This document shows positions 15,788-15,820 of a DNA stretch of 15,820 nucleotides, one piece after another (within the stretch, counting starts at the first letter, position 1; each line of letters begins with the position of its first letter). Source of the stretch: Kingella_B sp963529665 (GTDB taxonomy: Bacteria > Pseudomonadota > Gammaproteobacteria > Burkholderiales > Neisseriaceae); NCBI GenBank assembly GCA_963529665.1, contig CAUSAG010000033.1, positions 1 to 15,820 on the forward strand, in the 5' to 3' direction. The position numbers were made by a program, and so were the translations under genes. The notes under the pieces were generated by a model. It made no database searches and had not been told where the DNA came from. It saw only the letters and a list, made by a program, of their open reading frames with translations.

Positions 15788-15820
15788 ATGAGCACCTTCT
15801 TCCAGCAAACCGCCCAAGCC
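15788..15820 (+). CDS. IS5-family transposase, first 11 codons
   Basis: Only MSTFFQQTAQA is visible before the right edge. This matches the start of an IS5-family transposase that I remember from Neisseria genomes. AGGGG lies 8 bases upstream. Whether the gene is intact cannot be seen. Confidence 0.75.
   Translation, partial: MSTFFQQTAQA

Larger units (their letters stand above)
15725..15820 (+). mobile_element. Left end of an IS5-family insertion sequence
   Basis: The segment starts with GAGACCTTTGCAAAATTCC, which I recognise as the terminal sequence of an IS5-family element common in Neisseria, and leads into its transposase. It sits one base after an exact DUS (15712-15723). The right end is outside the window, so I cannot see the second inverted repeat or a target duplication. 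The exact IS name is not certain. Confidence 0.8.

Noticed and set aside
15626..15817. Minus-strand open frame ending MGVQAFLFNGCTTAK
   Set aside because: It runs backward through the IS left end and a DUS, has no recognisable domain, and is best explained as chance. A truncated gene tail cannot be fully excluded.

Overview
The window looks like chromosomal DNA of a Neisseriaceae bacterium close to Kingella, Alysiella or Simonsiella. The main evidence is 34 exact copies (counted by eye) of the 12-mer AGGCAGCCTGAA or its complement. I recall this as the AG-kingDUS dialect of the neisserial DNA uptake sequence (DUS). Gene content agrees: a neisserial SPOR-protein/dsbA pair, comM, and the start of an IS5-family element of the type common in Neisseria. 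I cannot name the species from the sequence alone.

Layout. From 1 to about 8.02 kb all genes run on the minus strand and form a tellurium-resistance-type (ter) stress cluster. In transcription order it is terC (8022-6787), terD (6580-6002), an unrecognised two-helix membrane protein (5980-5198), terE (5135-4560), an AIM24/TIGR00266 protein (4366-3668), a TerZ-like TerD-family protein (3510-2923), a DUF1877/YfbM protein (2781-2269), a TerY-like von Willebrand A (VWA) protein (2243-1605), a divergent TerD-family protein (1260-634) and a second TerY-like VWA protein cut by the left edge (590-<1). TerD-domain proteins are calcium-binding, TerC is an integral membrane protein and VWA proteins bind divalent metal through a MIDAS, so the cluster reads as a membrane-linked metal/stress-response module. 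No TerA or TerB is visible. Inverted DUS pairs and a 103-bp MITE-like element divide the cluster, so it is probably several transcripts rather than one operon.

From 8.4 to 15.2 kb there are housekeeping and competence genes. On the minus strand are alaS (11051-8394), an ElaA-type acetyltransferase (11597-11154) and a SPOR-protein/dsbA operon (13515-11734). On the plus strand is comM (13741-15231). From 15.23 kb to the right end lies a gene-free, repeat-rich stretch followed by the left end of an IS5-family insertion sequence and the first 11 codons of its transposase.

The strongest non-routine signal is in alaS. It has no exact copy of the local DUS but carries an exact Neisseria mucosa-type DUS. 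It has 13 CCGG sites against 2 in the other 13 kb of the window, and it contains an AT-rich block of about 300 bp with foreign codon use. It looks like a mosaic gene acquired by transformation.
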